Assembly (NCBI RefSeq): GCF_016863255.1
Contig: NZ_BOON01000018.1
Location: forward strand, 1 to 64,000
DNA length: 64,000 nucleotides
Direction of reading: 5' to 3'
From: Planosporangium mesophilum
GTDB taxonomy: Bacteria > Actinomycetota > Actinomycetes > Mycobacteriales > Micromonosporaceae
Part shown: piece by piece, positions 41,165 to 48,583 of the stretch
Layout of the letters: the number at the start of each line of letters is the position of its first letter
Numbering within the stretch: position 1 is the first letter of the stretch
Notes under the pieces: model-generated
Databases searched by the model: none
What the model was told of the DNA's origin: nothing
What the model saw: the letters and a program-made list of their open reading frames with translations, nothing else
Made by a program: the position numbers and the translations under genes

Positions 41165-42136
41165 TCAGCTGCGCTTCGCCCGTGCCGCCGCGATCCGGTA
41201 CGCCGGGTCGCGGTCCAGGTTGTGCCGGTCGCGGTCGTAGCGGCGGGTGGTACGCGGGTCGGCGTGGCCCATCGCGTCCTGCACGTCTTCGAGCGGTACG
41301 CCCTCGGCCCGGGCCGTGGTGGCGAAGGCGTGCCGTAGCGAGTGCGGTGACAGGCTGGCCCACGCCGGGATGCCGGCGGCCCGGGCCACCCGGCGCACCA
41401 GCCGGAACACGGCCGCCCGGTCGACACGGGCGCCGGTCGCGGTGACGAACAGCGGGCCGTCGACGGTGTCGGGCGAGCGCTCCGCCAGGTAGGCGTCGAG
41501 CGTCGCGGCGGTCGACGGGGCGAGGGCGCGGCGGCGCGGCTTGCCGCCCTTGCCGACGAAGCGGACGGTCCGGTGGCCGCGCTCGTGGCCCAGGTCCGCG
41601 AGGTCCAGGCCGACCAGTTCCCCGACGCGCAGCCCCAGGTCGGCCAGGAGGGTGAGCATCGCCCGGTTGCGCAGCGCCTGCGGGCCGTCGTCGGCGTCGG
41701 CGGCGGCGAGCAGCGCGGCCACCTCGTCGGCGGTCAGCCCCACCGTGGCCGAGTGGTCGCGGTCCACCCGGGGCCGGTCGGCACCGGCGACCGGGTTGAC
41801 CGTCACCACCCGCAGCCGGGTCAGGAACTCGTACCAGCTCGCCAGCCCGGACAGCCGACGGGCCACGGTGGCCGGCGCGACCGCCCGGCCCCGGCGACCG
41901 TCCACCGTGGACTCAAGCTCGCGGGCGTACTCGTTGACGTGCCAGAACGATGCCGTGAGCGGGTCCACGCCGTGGCGGGAACACCACTGTAGCCAGGCAT
42001 TGACGTCCCGCTGGTACGCCAGGCGGGTGTGCGGGGACAGCCGACGGTTGCGCAGCCACGCGGTGGTGACATCGGCGAGGTCGCCGGGGTGCGCGACGGC
42101 GCCGGTGGGCGGCTGGGAGCGGATCGGGAGGTTCAT
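41165..42136 (-). CDS. XerC/XerD-like tyrosine recombinase
   Basis: The 323-aa protein has a core-binding domain (TTAWLRNRRLSPHTRLAYQRDVNAWLQWC) and a catalytic domain with Arg (DLGLRVGELVGL), Lys (GKGGKPRRRAL), HxxR (LSPHSLRHAFATTAR), His (AMGHADPRTTRRYDR) and Tyr. It is not closely similar to the recombinase at 33374-34411. In size it is Xer-like, and it lies about 6.3 kb from dif. Downstream DUF3500 may be co-transcribed. Whether it acts at dif, at an integrated element or elsewhere is unknown. Confidence 0.88.
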   Translation of the reverse strand: MNLPIRSQPPTGAVAHPGDLADVTTAWLRNRRLSPHTRLAYQRDVNAWLQWCSRHGVDPLTASFWHVNEYARELESTVDGRRGRAVAPATVARRLSGLASWYEFLTRLRVVTVNPVAGADRPRVDRDHSATVGLTADEVAALLAAADADDGPQALRNRAMLTLLADLGLRVGELVGLDLADLGHERGHRTVRFVGKGGKPRRRALAPSTAATLDAYLAERSPDTVDGPLFVTATGARVDRAAVFRLVRRVARAAGIPAWASLSPHSLRHAFATTARAEGVPLEDVQDAMGHADPRTTRRYDRDRHNLDRDPAYRIAAARAKRS

Positions 42137-42178
42137 GGGCGGCTACAGGATATCCGTCGCCGTCGCTCCGCTGCGGTA

Positions 42179-42224
42179 GGCCATCCCGTCGGGCGTCCGG
42201 GAATGGGCGCCCGACGGGATGGCC
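42179..42224 (-). terminator. strong hairpin downstream of the zinc-finger gene
   Basis: A perfect 17-bp stem (42179-42195 with 42208-42224) with a 12-nt loop begins 6 bp after the stop of the leftward small gene at 42230. It separates that gene from the recombinase gene. Confidence 0.8.
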
Positions 42225-42229
42225 CGGGC

Positions 42230-42403
42230 TCACCGGTGACGCAGGATGCGTCGGGCAAGGGTGGCGAGCCGTCCGGCCCGCTGCGGGCGGAACCGGTCAC
42301 AGCGGGGTGAGACGCACAGGGCGCAGTCGCTGCCGGACCGGTAGTGCTCGTGTGCCTGTCGATCGTGCCCGCATACGCACGGGCCGGCCAGGGAGCGGGA
42401 CAT
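42230..42403 (-). CDS. small zinc-finger-like protein
   Basis: The 57-aa product has PCVCGHDRQAHEHYRSGSDCALCVSPRCDRF, a Cys/His-rich pattern (CxCGHxxxxHxHYRxGxDCAxCxxxxC) widespread among short actinomycete proteins, and an Arg-rich tail. A zinc-binding, possibly nucleic-acid-binding peptide is inferred. ATG 42403 is the start nearest the motif; a longer, Arg/Ser-rich upstream extension is open but unlikely. A strong terminator follows. Confidence 0.65.
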   Translation of the reverse strand: MSRSLAGPCVCGHDRQAHEHYRSGSDCALCVSPRCDRFRPQRAGRLATLARRILRHR

Positions 42404-42432
42404 GTCGGGGTAGCTGCCTTCCGGGCCCTGGG

Positions 42433-42939
42433 TCACATCACGACGGGGCTGCGACGTTCGACGAGAACGACGTCGCGCCATCGACCGTGGTGGCGGGCGA
42501 CCCGTTCGCGGGTACCCACGACCCGGAACCCGAGCGTGCCGTGCATGGCCAGGCTGGCGGCGTTCTCCGGGAAGATGCCCGACTGGATCGTCCAGATCCC
42601 GGCCGCCTCGGTCGAATCGATCAACGCGCGCAGCAGGGCCCGGCCCACCCCGGCGCCGCGGGCCTCGGGGTGCACGTACACGGAATGCTCCACCACCCCG
42701 GCGTACGTGCTCCGCGTCGACGTCGGGGAGCAGGCGACCCAGCCGAGCACGCGGCCGTCCGCGTCGACGGCGACGAACCGGTGGCCGGGCAGCCGGCTCG
42801 CGGCGAACCGCTGCCAGTCGGGCGGTTCGGTCTCGAACGTCGCGTCGCCGCCTTCGATACCGATCCGGTAGATGTCCAGGACCGCGTCGGCGTGCCCGTC
42901 GCGCATCGGCATGATCCGTATGTGTTGCTGGCTGTGCAC
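42433..42939 (-). CDS. GNAT N-acetyltransferase, PAT/ArsN1-like
   Basis: The 168-aa protein has the phosphinothricin/arsinothricin acetyltransferase pattern: DIYRIGIEGGDATFETEPP, WVACSPTSTRSTYAGVVEHSVYVHPEARGAGVGRALLRALI (acetyl-CoA pyrophosphate loop R/Q-x-x-G-x-G/A) and IQSGIFPENAASLAMHGTLGFRVVGTRERVARHHGRWRDVVLVERR. Such enzymes acetylate the amino group of glutamate-analogue antibiotics; the real substrate here is unproven. Several in-frame GTG codons (42948, 42945, 42939) and ATG 42906-42910 region could start it. Confidence 0.85.
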   Translation of the reverse strand: MHSQQHIRIMPMRDGHADAVLDIYRIGIEGGDATFETEPPDWQRFAASRLPGHRFVAVDADGRVLGWVACSPTSTRSTYAGVVEHSVYVHPEARGAGVGRALLRALIDSTEAAGIWTIQSGIFPENAASLAMHGTLGFRVVGTRERVARHHGRWRDVVLVERRSPVVM

Positions 42940-43001
42940 GGCCACCACTCTATGTCCGGCGCCGGCCGCCGCCGACGCGTTGCCACGCCACGCGGCACAG
43001 G

Positions 43002-43055
43002 TCACGCGGCGGCGGTCCTTCGCGTCAACGGTTGGTAGCCGGCCAGTCCGGCCAT
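43002..43055 (-). CDS. possible 17-codon leader peptide
   Basis: ATG 43055 preceded by GGGGGAGGG at 9 nt reads MAGLAGYQPLTRRTAAA and stops at TGA 43002, 63 nt before the GNAT gene. Ribosome site and position fit a leader peptide for attenuation, but a chance frame cannot be excluded. Confidence 0.25.
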   Translation of the reverse strand: MAGLAGYQPLTRRTAAA

Positions 43056-43105
43056 GGTCGTCGCCCTCCCCCCGACGGAGCACCTCCTGCCGGCGTCCGC
43101 GTACA

Positions 43106-43918
43106 TCAGGCCGACAGCCGCTCCGCCTGATGCCCGTACCGCTGGCTGATCATCCGGCCGGCGGCGGTGTCGGCCGGCGGCGTGGTCCGGGCCAGTTGCA
43201 GCAGCATGTCGACGTTGGTCACCACCCCGCCCTGGACCGTGGCCCGGTCCATGATTCCGGCGCAGGCCGCCTCCCGGTAGCCGGGGTCGGCGTGGCCGGC
43301 CCGCTCCAGCGTCGCCACGACCTCGACGCGGGCGTCCGCCGCGCTCGGCGTCTGGCCGCTCTGGCGCAACGACCGCGGTCCGGGCTGCGACGGGGCCGCC
43401 GACACCGGCCGGATGGCCGCGACCGGGCTCTCCTCGCCCGCGTCGTCGGCCACCCCCAGGTCGACGATGTGCTTGGCGCACCGGTACTTCTTGTTCGGGT
43501 CGGCGCGGGTCTCCATGTGCTTGTAGATCGCCACCCGGTGCCCGATCAGGGTCCTGGCGGTCTCCCACAGCGCCCGGCCGGCCGGCCCGTCGGTCCGGTC
43601 GGTGCGGATCATCTCCTCGACGGACTCCCGGTCCCTGGTGACGCTGAGGGTCAGCATGGCGCGGGTGCTGGACTGCTCGATCTCCACCGCGGTGAGGACG
43701 CCGACGAACACTTGCGAGTCCATCAGCTCGGTGAGCCGACGCGTAAGCTCGGCGCGGGGACCGCTTTCGATCCACAGGTCGACCGCGAGGCCGCGGACCC
43801 GCTCCATGTACTGAGCCTGCGTCTCGTTGTCGCGCATCGGCCCCACCGCCTGAACGGCGACGGGCAGCAGACGCATGGCCAGGTCGGCCGCGTCCCGCGC
43901 GATCTGCTCCGGTGACAT
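43106..43918 (-). CDS. uncharacterised actinomycete protein
   Basis: The 270-aa protein is helical and charged, with a PEQIARDAADLAMRLLPVAVQAVGPMRDNETQAQYMERVRGLAVDLWIESGPR start, a beta-rich middle (VFVGVLTAVEIEQSSTRAMLTLSVTRDRESVEEMIRTDRTDGPAG) and a conserved-looking CAKHIVDLGVADDAG; the C-terminus is a helix with AERLSA. I recognise no domain. ATG 43918 is chosen for GGGAG 5 nt upstream; ATG 43930 is possible. A GTACAGATGTAC site lies 17 bp upstream and links it to the gene at 36799. Confidence 0.65.
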   Translation of the reverse strand: MSPEQIARDAADLAMRLLPVAVQAVGPMRDNETQAQYMERVRGLAVDLWIESGPRAELTRRLTELMDSQVFVGVLTAVEIEQSSTRAMLTLSVTRDRESVEEMIRTDRTDGPAGRALWETARTLIGHRVAIYKHMETRADPNKKYRCAKHIVDLGVADDAGEESPVAAIRPVSAAPSQPGPRSLRQSGQTPSAADARVEVVATLERAGHADPGYREAACAGIMDRATVQGGVVTNVDMLLQLARTTPPADTAAGRMISQRYGHQAERLSA

Positions 43919-43935
43919 GTGCACTCCCATCGTTA

Positions 43936-43947
43936 GTACATCTGTAC
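43936..43947 (-). promoter_or_regulatory. GTACAGATGTAC operator-like site
   Basis: GTAC-ATCT-GTAC on the plus strand; on the minus strand GTACAGATGTAC, one base different from the site at 36762-36773. It lies just upstream of the leftward gene starting at 43918. Confidence 0.5.
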
Positions 43948-44240
43948 GATTGAAGTACACCGCGGGGGTCTGACATTTTGCGCGGCGGTCGGCGAATCAG
44001 GTCAACATGCCCGTCGCGGGCGGCCACTCCGCCAGCGTCTCGCGGCCCTGCGCCAACGAGGTGTGCGGCCCCGCCGGGTTGTACGCGCTGGTCGCGGGAT
44101 CGGCGTGGATCTCATGCGCCGCCGGCAGGTCGGCCATGGCCGACCGCGGGACCAGTCGTGCCGTACGCCCCTCGAGTAAGGCTCACGTCGGCCATCGGTG
44201 CCTTACCTCGGTCGCCGGGAGGCTGCGGTACCGTCGGCGT

Positions 44241-44708
44241 GTGCTCGCCGACATCAAGGGCCTTTCGAAGCACTTCACCGAGGACAGCCTCCGGGCCTAC
44301 CTGGCGGAGCGCTCGACCCGCGGTGACGGCGGCTGCCTGATCATCCGGGGGTACGGCTCGCGGAGCGGCGTCCACCAGAAGGTGGCCGGCCGCGCCTGGG
44401 CCCACATCGCGGCGTACGTCGTCTTCGTCGGCGGCTACGACCCGGACCTGGACGTCGCGCAGAGCTGCGGCGTGAAGGACTGCATCGAGCCCACGCACCT
44501 GCGCCAGGCGACCCGTACCGAGACCTCCCGGGCGCGGCGGCAGCGACCGGTGTGCCGCCAGGGCCACCCTCGCGAGCTCGACGACGCGACGGGTCGTTAC
44601 CGGCGCGGGTGCCGGGTGTGCAACCGGGATGCCCAACGGCGGTGGCGCGAGCGGCAGGCCGAGGAGGTCGCGCGCGCCCGTACCGGACTCCGCCCGAGCG
44701 GCACCTGA
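44241..44708 (+). CDS. HNH-endonuclease-like protein with a C-terminal zinc knuckle
   Basis: The 155-aa product has an HNH-like metal finger: HIAAYVVFVGG...SCGVKDCIEPTHLRQATRTE (C..C-I-x-P-x-H-L), the pattern of HNH_3 homing/phage endonucleases, followed by a second cluster VCRQGHPRELDDATGRYRRGCRVCNRDAQRRWRER seen in phage-type proteins. GTG 44241 starts it; no strong ribosome site is seen. It is probably a remnant or cargo of a mobile element; the neighbouring palindromic AT-rich DNA fits that view. Confidence 0.65.
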   Translation: MLADIKGLSKHFTEDSLRAYLAERSTRGDGGCLIIRGYGSRSGVHQKVAGRAWAHIAAYVVFVGGYDPDLDVAQSCGVKDCIEPTHLRQATRTETSRARRQRPVCRQGHPRELDDATGRYRRGCRVCNRDAQRRWRERQAEEVARARTGLRPSGT

Positions 44709-44999
44709 GGGCGCCGTCCCCGGGGAACCGGCGGGCCCGCGGAGCGACCGGCGCTGACACCGTGCGGTCAGGGGACGGCTGCGGGCGTTCACTGGAGATG
44801 TGGTTCACCGGCCCGAGAACCAGGCGGGAAAGCGGCGGACGCCGGCGCGGTCGGACGACTCGTGGAGCCGGGCGATATCGAAGTGCGCGTTGTGGCACAC
44901 CAGCACCGCGGTGAGGAACGTGTCGAACGCTGCGACGACGGTGGCCTCGTTGTCGGCGTCGCTGTTCCCTGGTCACACCACTCTCAAGCATTACGCACA

Positions 45000-45049
45000 A
45001 TAACCGGCATTATGATGACTCCAATTATTGGATTACCAGTAACGGTAAT
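45000..45049. repeat. AT-rich cluster of three inverted repeats, one Xer-core-like
   Basis: ATAA-CCGGCA-TTAT (45000-45013), CCAAT-T-ATTGG (45021-45031) and ATTACC-AGTAAC-GGTAAT (45032-45049) lie within 50 bp of unusually AT-rich DNA. The first has the same ATAA-N6-TTAT layout as dif; none is a full dif. Confidence 0.4.
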
Positions 45050-45134
45050 TCGCTGAGATCAAGTTAGCGAAGTCGGCAAGCGTCTCCGCCGTTGCGCGGA
45101 CCAGTGCGGTCGGGCCGCCCTCCTCGTTCGCGTG

Positions 45135-45207
45135 CTTTGCTCTGCTCCCGGATAGGCATCGTGCGTAGCGCCGCTACCCGTGTTGCCGGCCCGGGAGCAG
45201 AGCAAAG
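45135..45207. repeat. 17-bp inverted repeat forming a long hairpin
   Basis: CTTTGCTCTGCTCCCGG (45135-45151) pairs perfectly with 45191-45207; the 39-nt loop contains GTAGCG-C-CGCTAC. No terminator-type T-run follows and no gene ends here, so it is a REP-like element, a structured RNA or a mobile-element end. Confidence 0.65.
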
Positions 45208-45345
45208 GCGGGGAGCACGGTGAGGTGCGGGTCGGGCGGCGCGGTGAGGTAACTCGTCGCGCCCCCGAAGGCGACCGGGGATGACCTCCGCGCGCCGTCG
45301 GGTGCCGGCAGGCCGCACCGGGGGCCGTATGAGAAACGCCACTGT

Positions 45346-45379
45346 CTTGCAACCCTGGAAAACTTGCAAAATTGGCAAG
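45346..45379. promoter_or_regulatory. CTTGC/GCAAG repeats upstream of the tetR-MMPL operon
   Basis: CTTGC at 45346-45350 and 45363-45367 (17 bp apart) and GCAAG at 45375-45379; CTTGC-N7-GCAAG forms a dyad 32 bp before ATG 45411. Likely operator of the TetR protein. Confidence 0.5.
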
Positions 45380-45410
45380 ATTATCCGACGGTAGACACGT
45401 GACCTCTGAC

Positions 45411-46016
45411 ATGGGCCTGCGGGAGCGCAAGAAGGCCGCGACGCGGGCGGCGTTGAGCCGGGCGGCGTGGTCCCTGCTGCTCACGCAGGGGCTGGACGCG
45501 GCGACGCCGGAGGCGATCGCGGAGGCGGCCGACGTGTCGCCGCGCACCTTCCGCAACTACTTCTCCAGCCGGGAAGAGGCGATCGTCGACGAACTGGCGC
45601 AGCGGTACCTGAGCCTCGCCGACACGATCCGCACCCGGCCCGCCGACGAGCCGGTGTGGGACTCCCTGGCCGCGGTGCTGCCCTCGGTGGTCGTCGAGAT
45701 GGCGGGTGACCGCGACCGGCTCGCCGTGCTGATGCGGGTGGTCCGGGAGAGCCCGGCGCTGAGGGCTCAGATCCTGCTGGTGACGGAGCACGTCAGCGAG
45801 GTCATGACCAAGATCATCGCTGACCGTACCGGTACCGACGCGCAGCGGGATCTCGCGCCTCGCCTGCTGGCCGGCACGGTCGGTACCGCGCTCGCCACGT
45901 CGGTCGACTTCTGGGCCCGTAGCGGTACCGACATCCCGCTGCCCGACCTGGTCCGTGACTGCCTGACGCAGCTGCGCGCCGGCCTTCCCGTGGGCGCCGC
46001 CGCACCGGCCGCCTGA
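45411..46016 (+). CDS. TetR-family transcriptional regulator
   Basis: The 201-aa protein starts GLRERKKAATRAALSRAAWSLLLTQGLDAATPEAIAEAADVSPRTFRNYFSSREEAI, a standard TetR HTH, followed by a helical ligand domain with a TetR_C-like segment (AQRDLAPRLLAGTVGTALATSVDFWARSG). ATG 45411 is the family's usual start; GTG 45399 is possible. No Shine-Dalgarno is evident. It lies 80 bp before the MMPL efflux gene and most likely represses it and itself through the CTTGC dyad upstream. Confidence 0.9.
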   Translation: MGLRERKKAATRAALSRAAWSLLLTQGLDAATPEAIAEAADVSPRTFRNYFSSREEAIVDELAQRYLSLADTIRTRPADEPVWDSLAAVLPSVVVEMAGDRDRLAVLMRVVRESPALRAQILLVTEHVSEVMTKIIADRTGTDAQRDLAPRLLAGTVGTALATSVDFWARSGTDIPLPDLVRDCLTQLRAGLPVGAAAPAA

Positions 46017-46096
46017 CCCCATCCGACCGCTTCGCACCGGCCGCCCCCACCGGGTGGTCGGGCGCTCTCGCACACCCTTTGAACAGGAGAATGTTG

Positions 46097-48286
46097 ATGG
46101 CCTCGTTGCTGTACCGGCTGGGCCGGTTCGCGTTCCGCCGGCGCTGGCTGGTCACGCTCGCGTGGCTCGCCGTACTCGCGGCGACCCTGGTCGGCGCGGC
46201 GACGCTGTCCAAGCCGACCTCGGGCGCGTTCAGCATCCCCGGCACGCCGGCACAGCAGGCCATCGACCTGCTCCGCGAGCGGTTCCCCCAGGCGTCGGCC
46301 GGCGGGGCGACCGCCCGGATCGTCTTCGCCGCGCCCGACGGGCAGACGCTCACCGCGGAGCGGAGGGCGGCCATCGAGCGTGTCGTGGCCGACCTGCGCA
46401 ACAGCCCGCAGGTCGCCTCGGTCACCGACCCCTTCCAGACCCGGGCGGTCAACCCCGCCGGCACGGTCGGCTACGCCCAGGCCACGTACAAGGTCCCGGC
46501 GATCGGACTGACCGACTCCGACCGCGCCGCCCTGGACACCGCCGTCGGCACCGCCCGCAAGGCCGGGCTGACCGTCGAGACCGGCGGTGACGCGGTACAG
46601 GTACGCCCGCACGCCGGTGCCGCCGAGGTCATCGGCCTGGCCGTCGCCGCGGTGGTACTGGTGATCACGTTCGGCTCGCTGGTCGCGGCCGGCCTGCCGC
46701 TGCTGACCGGCGTCCTCGGCATCGGTATCGGGGTCAGCGCCATCTCCCTGGCGACCCACTTCACCGACCTGTCGGCGACCACGTCGACCCTGGCGATGAT
46801 GCTCGGCCTGGCGGTCGCCATCGACTACGCCCTGTTCATCGTCTCCCGGTACCGGCACGAGATCGCCCTGGGCCGCGACCCGCAGGAGGCCGCCGGCCGC
46901 GCCGTCGGTACCGCCGGCTCAGCCGTCGTCTTCGCCGGCCTCACCGTCGTGATCGCACTGGCCGGCCTGGCCGTCGTCGGCATCCCGTTCCTGACCCAGA
47001 TGGGCGTGGCCGCCGCCGGTACCGTCGCCCTCGCGGTCCTCATCGCCCTGACCCTGCTGCCGGCCCTGCTCGGCTTCGCGGGCGCCCGCGTCATCCCCGG
47101 CCGACACGAGCGTGACCCCGAGGGGGCCGGCGCCAGGCCCACCCTCGGTACCCGCTGGGTACGCGCGATCGTGCGCCGCCCGGTCACCGCGCTGCTCGCC
47201 GCCGTGATCGGCCTCGGCGTCGTCGCCGTCCCCGCCCTGGACCTGCGGCTGGGCATGCCCAACGACGGCACCGCCGCGCCGGACAGCACCCAGCGCAAGG
47301 CGTACGACCTACTCGCCGCCGGCTTCGGCCCCGGCTTCAACGCCCCCCTGACCGTCGTCGTCGACGCACCCGCCGGTACCGCGAAGGCCACCGCCGACCA
47401 GGTCGGTCAGCGGATCCGCGGGCTGGCCGGCGTTGCCGTGGTCGCCCCGGCGGTGACCAACCCCGCCGGCGACACCGCCATCCTCACCGTCATCCCCGCC
47501 GCCGGCCCGGCCGCCGCGGCGACCGAGAACCTGGTGCACACCATCCGCGCCCTCGACACCCCGGCCGGGGTCGGGATCGGCGCCACCGGTCCCACCGCCG
47601 TCAACCTCGACATCTCCTCCAAGCTCGCCGACGCGCTGCTGCCGTACCTCACGCTCGTGGTCGGTCTGGCTTTCGTCCTGCTCACCCTGGTGTTCCGGTC
47701 GCTGCTGGTACCGCTGAAGGCCACCGTCGGCTTCCTGCTCAGCGTCGCCGCCACCTTCGGCGCCGTCGTCGCCGTGTTCCAGTGGGGCTGGCTGGCCGAC
47801 CTGCTCGGCGTGCAGCAGACCGGACCGGTCATCAGCTTCCTGCCGATCTTCCTGATCGGGATCGTGTTCGGCCTCGCCATGGACTACCAGGTCTTCCTGG
47901 TCACCCGCATGCGCGAGGAGCACGTCCACGGCGCGGCGTCCCGGCCGGCCATCATCAGCGGCTTCGGCCACGGCGCCCGGGTCGTCACCGCCGCAGCCCT
48001 GATCATGATGAGCGTCTTCTTCGGCTTCATCCTCGCCGACGAGGCCATCATCAAGTCGATCGGCTTCGGCCTCGGGGTGGCTGTCCTCTTCGACGCCATC
48101 GTCGTCCGCATGGTGCTCGTACCGGCCGTCATGACCCTGCTCGGCCGCGCGGCCTGGTGGCTGCCCCGCTGGCTCGACCGGGCGCTGCCCGACGTCGACG
48201 TCGAGGGTGAGAAGCTGCTGCACCGGCTCAGCCAGGACGCGGCCGCCGAGTCGGGCGCCCGTACCCCGGAGCCCGCGCTGCGTTGA
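46097..48286 (+). CDS. MMPL-family RND transporter
   Basis: The 729-aa protein has 12 predicted membrane helices in two repeats: the first helix (RRRWLVTLAWLAVLAATLVGAATL), an outer domain, helices with SLATHFTDLSATTSTLAMMLGLAVAIDYALFIVSRYRHE (the DY proton-relay motif), and a second half with IFLIGIVFGLAMDYQVFLVTRMREEHVHG (second D-Y). It should export a lipid or hydrophobic compound using the proton gradient. ATG 46097 is chosen because AGGAGA sits 7 nt upstream; ATG 46091 would overlap it. Control by the preceding TetR regulator is inferred. Confidence 0.92.
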   Translation: MASLLYRLGRFAFRRRWLVTLAWLAVLAATLVGAATLSKPTSGAFSIPGTPAQQAIDLLRERFPQASAGGATARIVFAAPDGQTLTAERRAAIERVVADLRNSPQVASVTDPFQTRAVNPAGTVGYAQATYKVPAIGLTDSDRAALDTAVGTARKAGLTVETGGDAVQVRPHAGAAEVIGLAVAAVVLVITFGSLVAAGLPLLTGVLGIGIGVSAISLATHFTDLSATTSTLAMMLGLAVAIDYALFIVSRYRHEIALGRDPQEAAGRAVGTAGSAVVFAGLTVVIALAGLAVVGIPFLTQMGVAAAGTVALAVLIALTLLPALLGFAGARVIPGRHERDPEGAGARPTLGTRWVRAIVRRPVTALLAAVIGLGVVAVPALDLRLGMPNDGTAAPDSTQRKAYDLLAAGFGPGFNAPLTVVVDAPAGTAKATADQVGQRIRGLAGVAVVAPAVTNPAGDTAILTVIPAAGPAAAATENLVHTIRALDTPAGVGIGATGPTAVNLDISSKLADALLPYLTLVVGLAFVLLTLVFRSLLVPLKATVGFLLSVAATFGAVVAVFQWGWLADLLGVQQTGPVISFLPIFLIGIVFGLAMDYQVFLVTRMREEHVHGAASRPAIISGFGHGARVVTAAALIMMSVFFGFILADEAIIKSIGFGLGVAVLFDAIVVRMVLVPAVMTLLGRAAWWLPRWLDRALPDVDVEGEKLLHRLSQDAAAESGARTPEPALR

Positions 48287-48296
48287 CCTGTCCGGC

Positions 48297-48337
48297 TACC
48301 GGCCGCCACCGTCCTGGTCGGACGGTGGCGGCCGGTA
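48297..48337 (+). terminator. terminator after the MMPL gene
   Basis: A perfect 17-bp stem (48297-48313 with 48321-48337) and a 7-nt loop, starting 11 bp after the MMPL stop codon. Confidence 0.8.
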
Positions 48338-48583
48338 ACCGTCGCCGGGCGGGCCGCGCGGCGCGGGTTCGTCGGGATGCCGGGGTAGCGCGGTAGCGTC
48401 CAGCGGTGTGACGACGGGTGACGATCTGCCCGGGACCGCTGCGGACCGGCGGTCACCCGGTCGGGTGGTCCGGATCGCGGACCGGCGCGCCCGCCTCCGG
48501 CCGGTGGGACACTTCCGCGTTGAGCGCGGCGATTGTTGTCCCTCCCGTGCGCCGCTCCCCGGTACGCCCCCTTGGAGATCCGC

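Larger units (their letters stand above)
44709..45398. other. 690-bp gene-free region with several inverted repeats
   Basis: No supported gene. It contains an AT-rich patch (about 44990-45060) with three short inverted repeats and a 17-bp perfect inverted repeat with a 39-nt loop (45135-45207). The TetR promoter and CTTGC repeats are at its right end. Confidence 0.5.
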
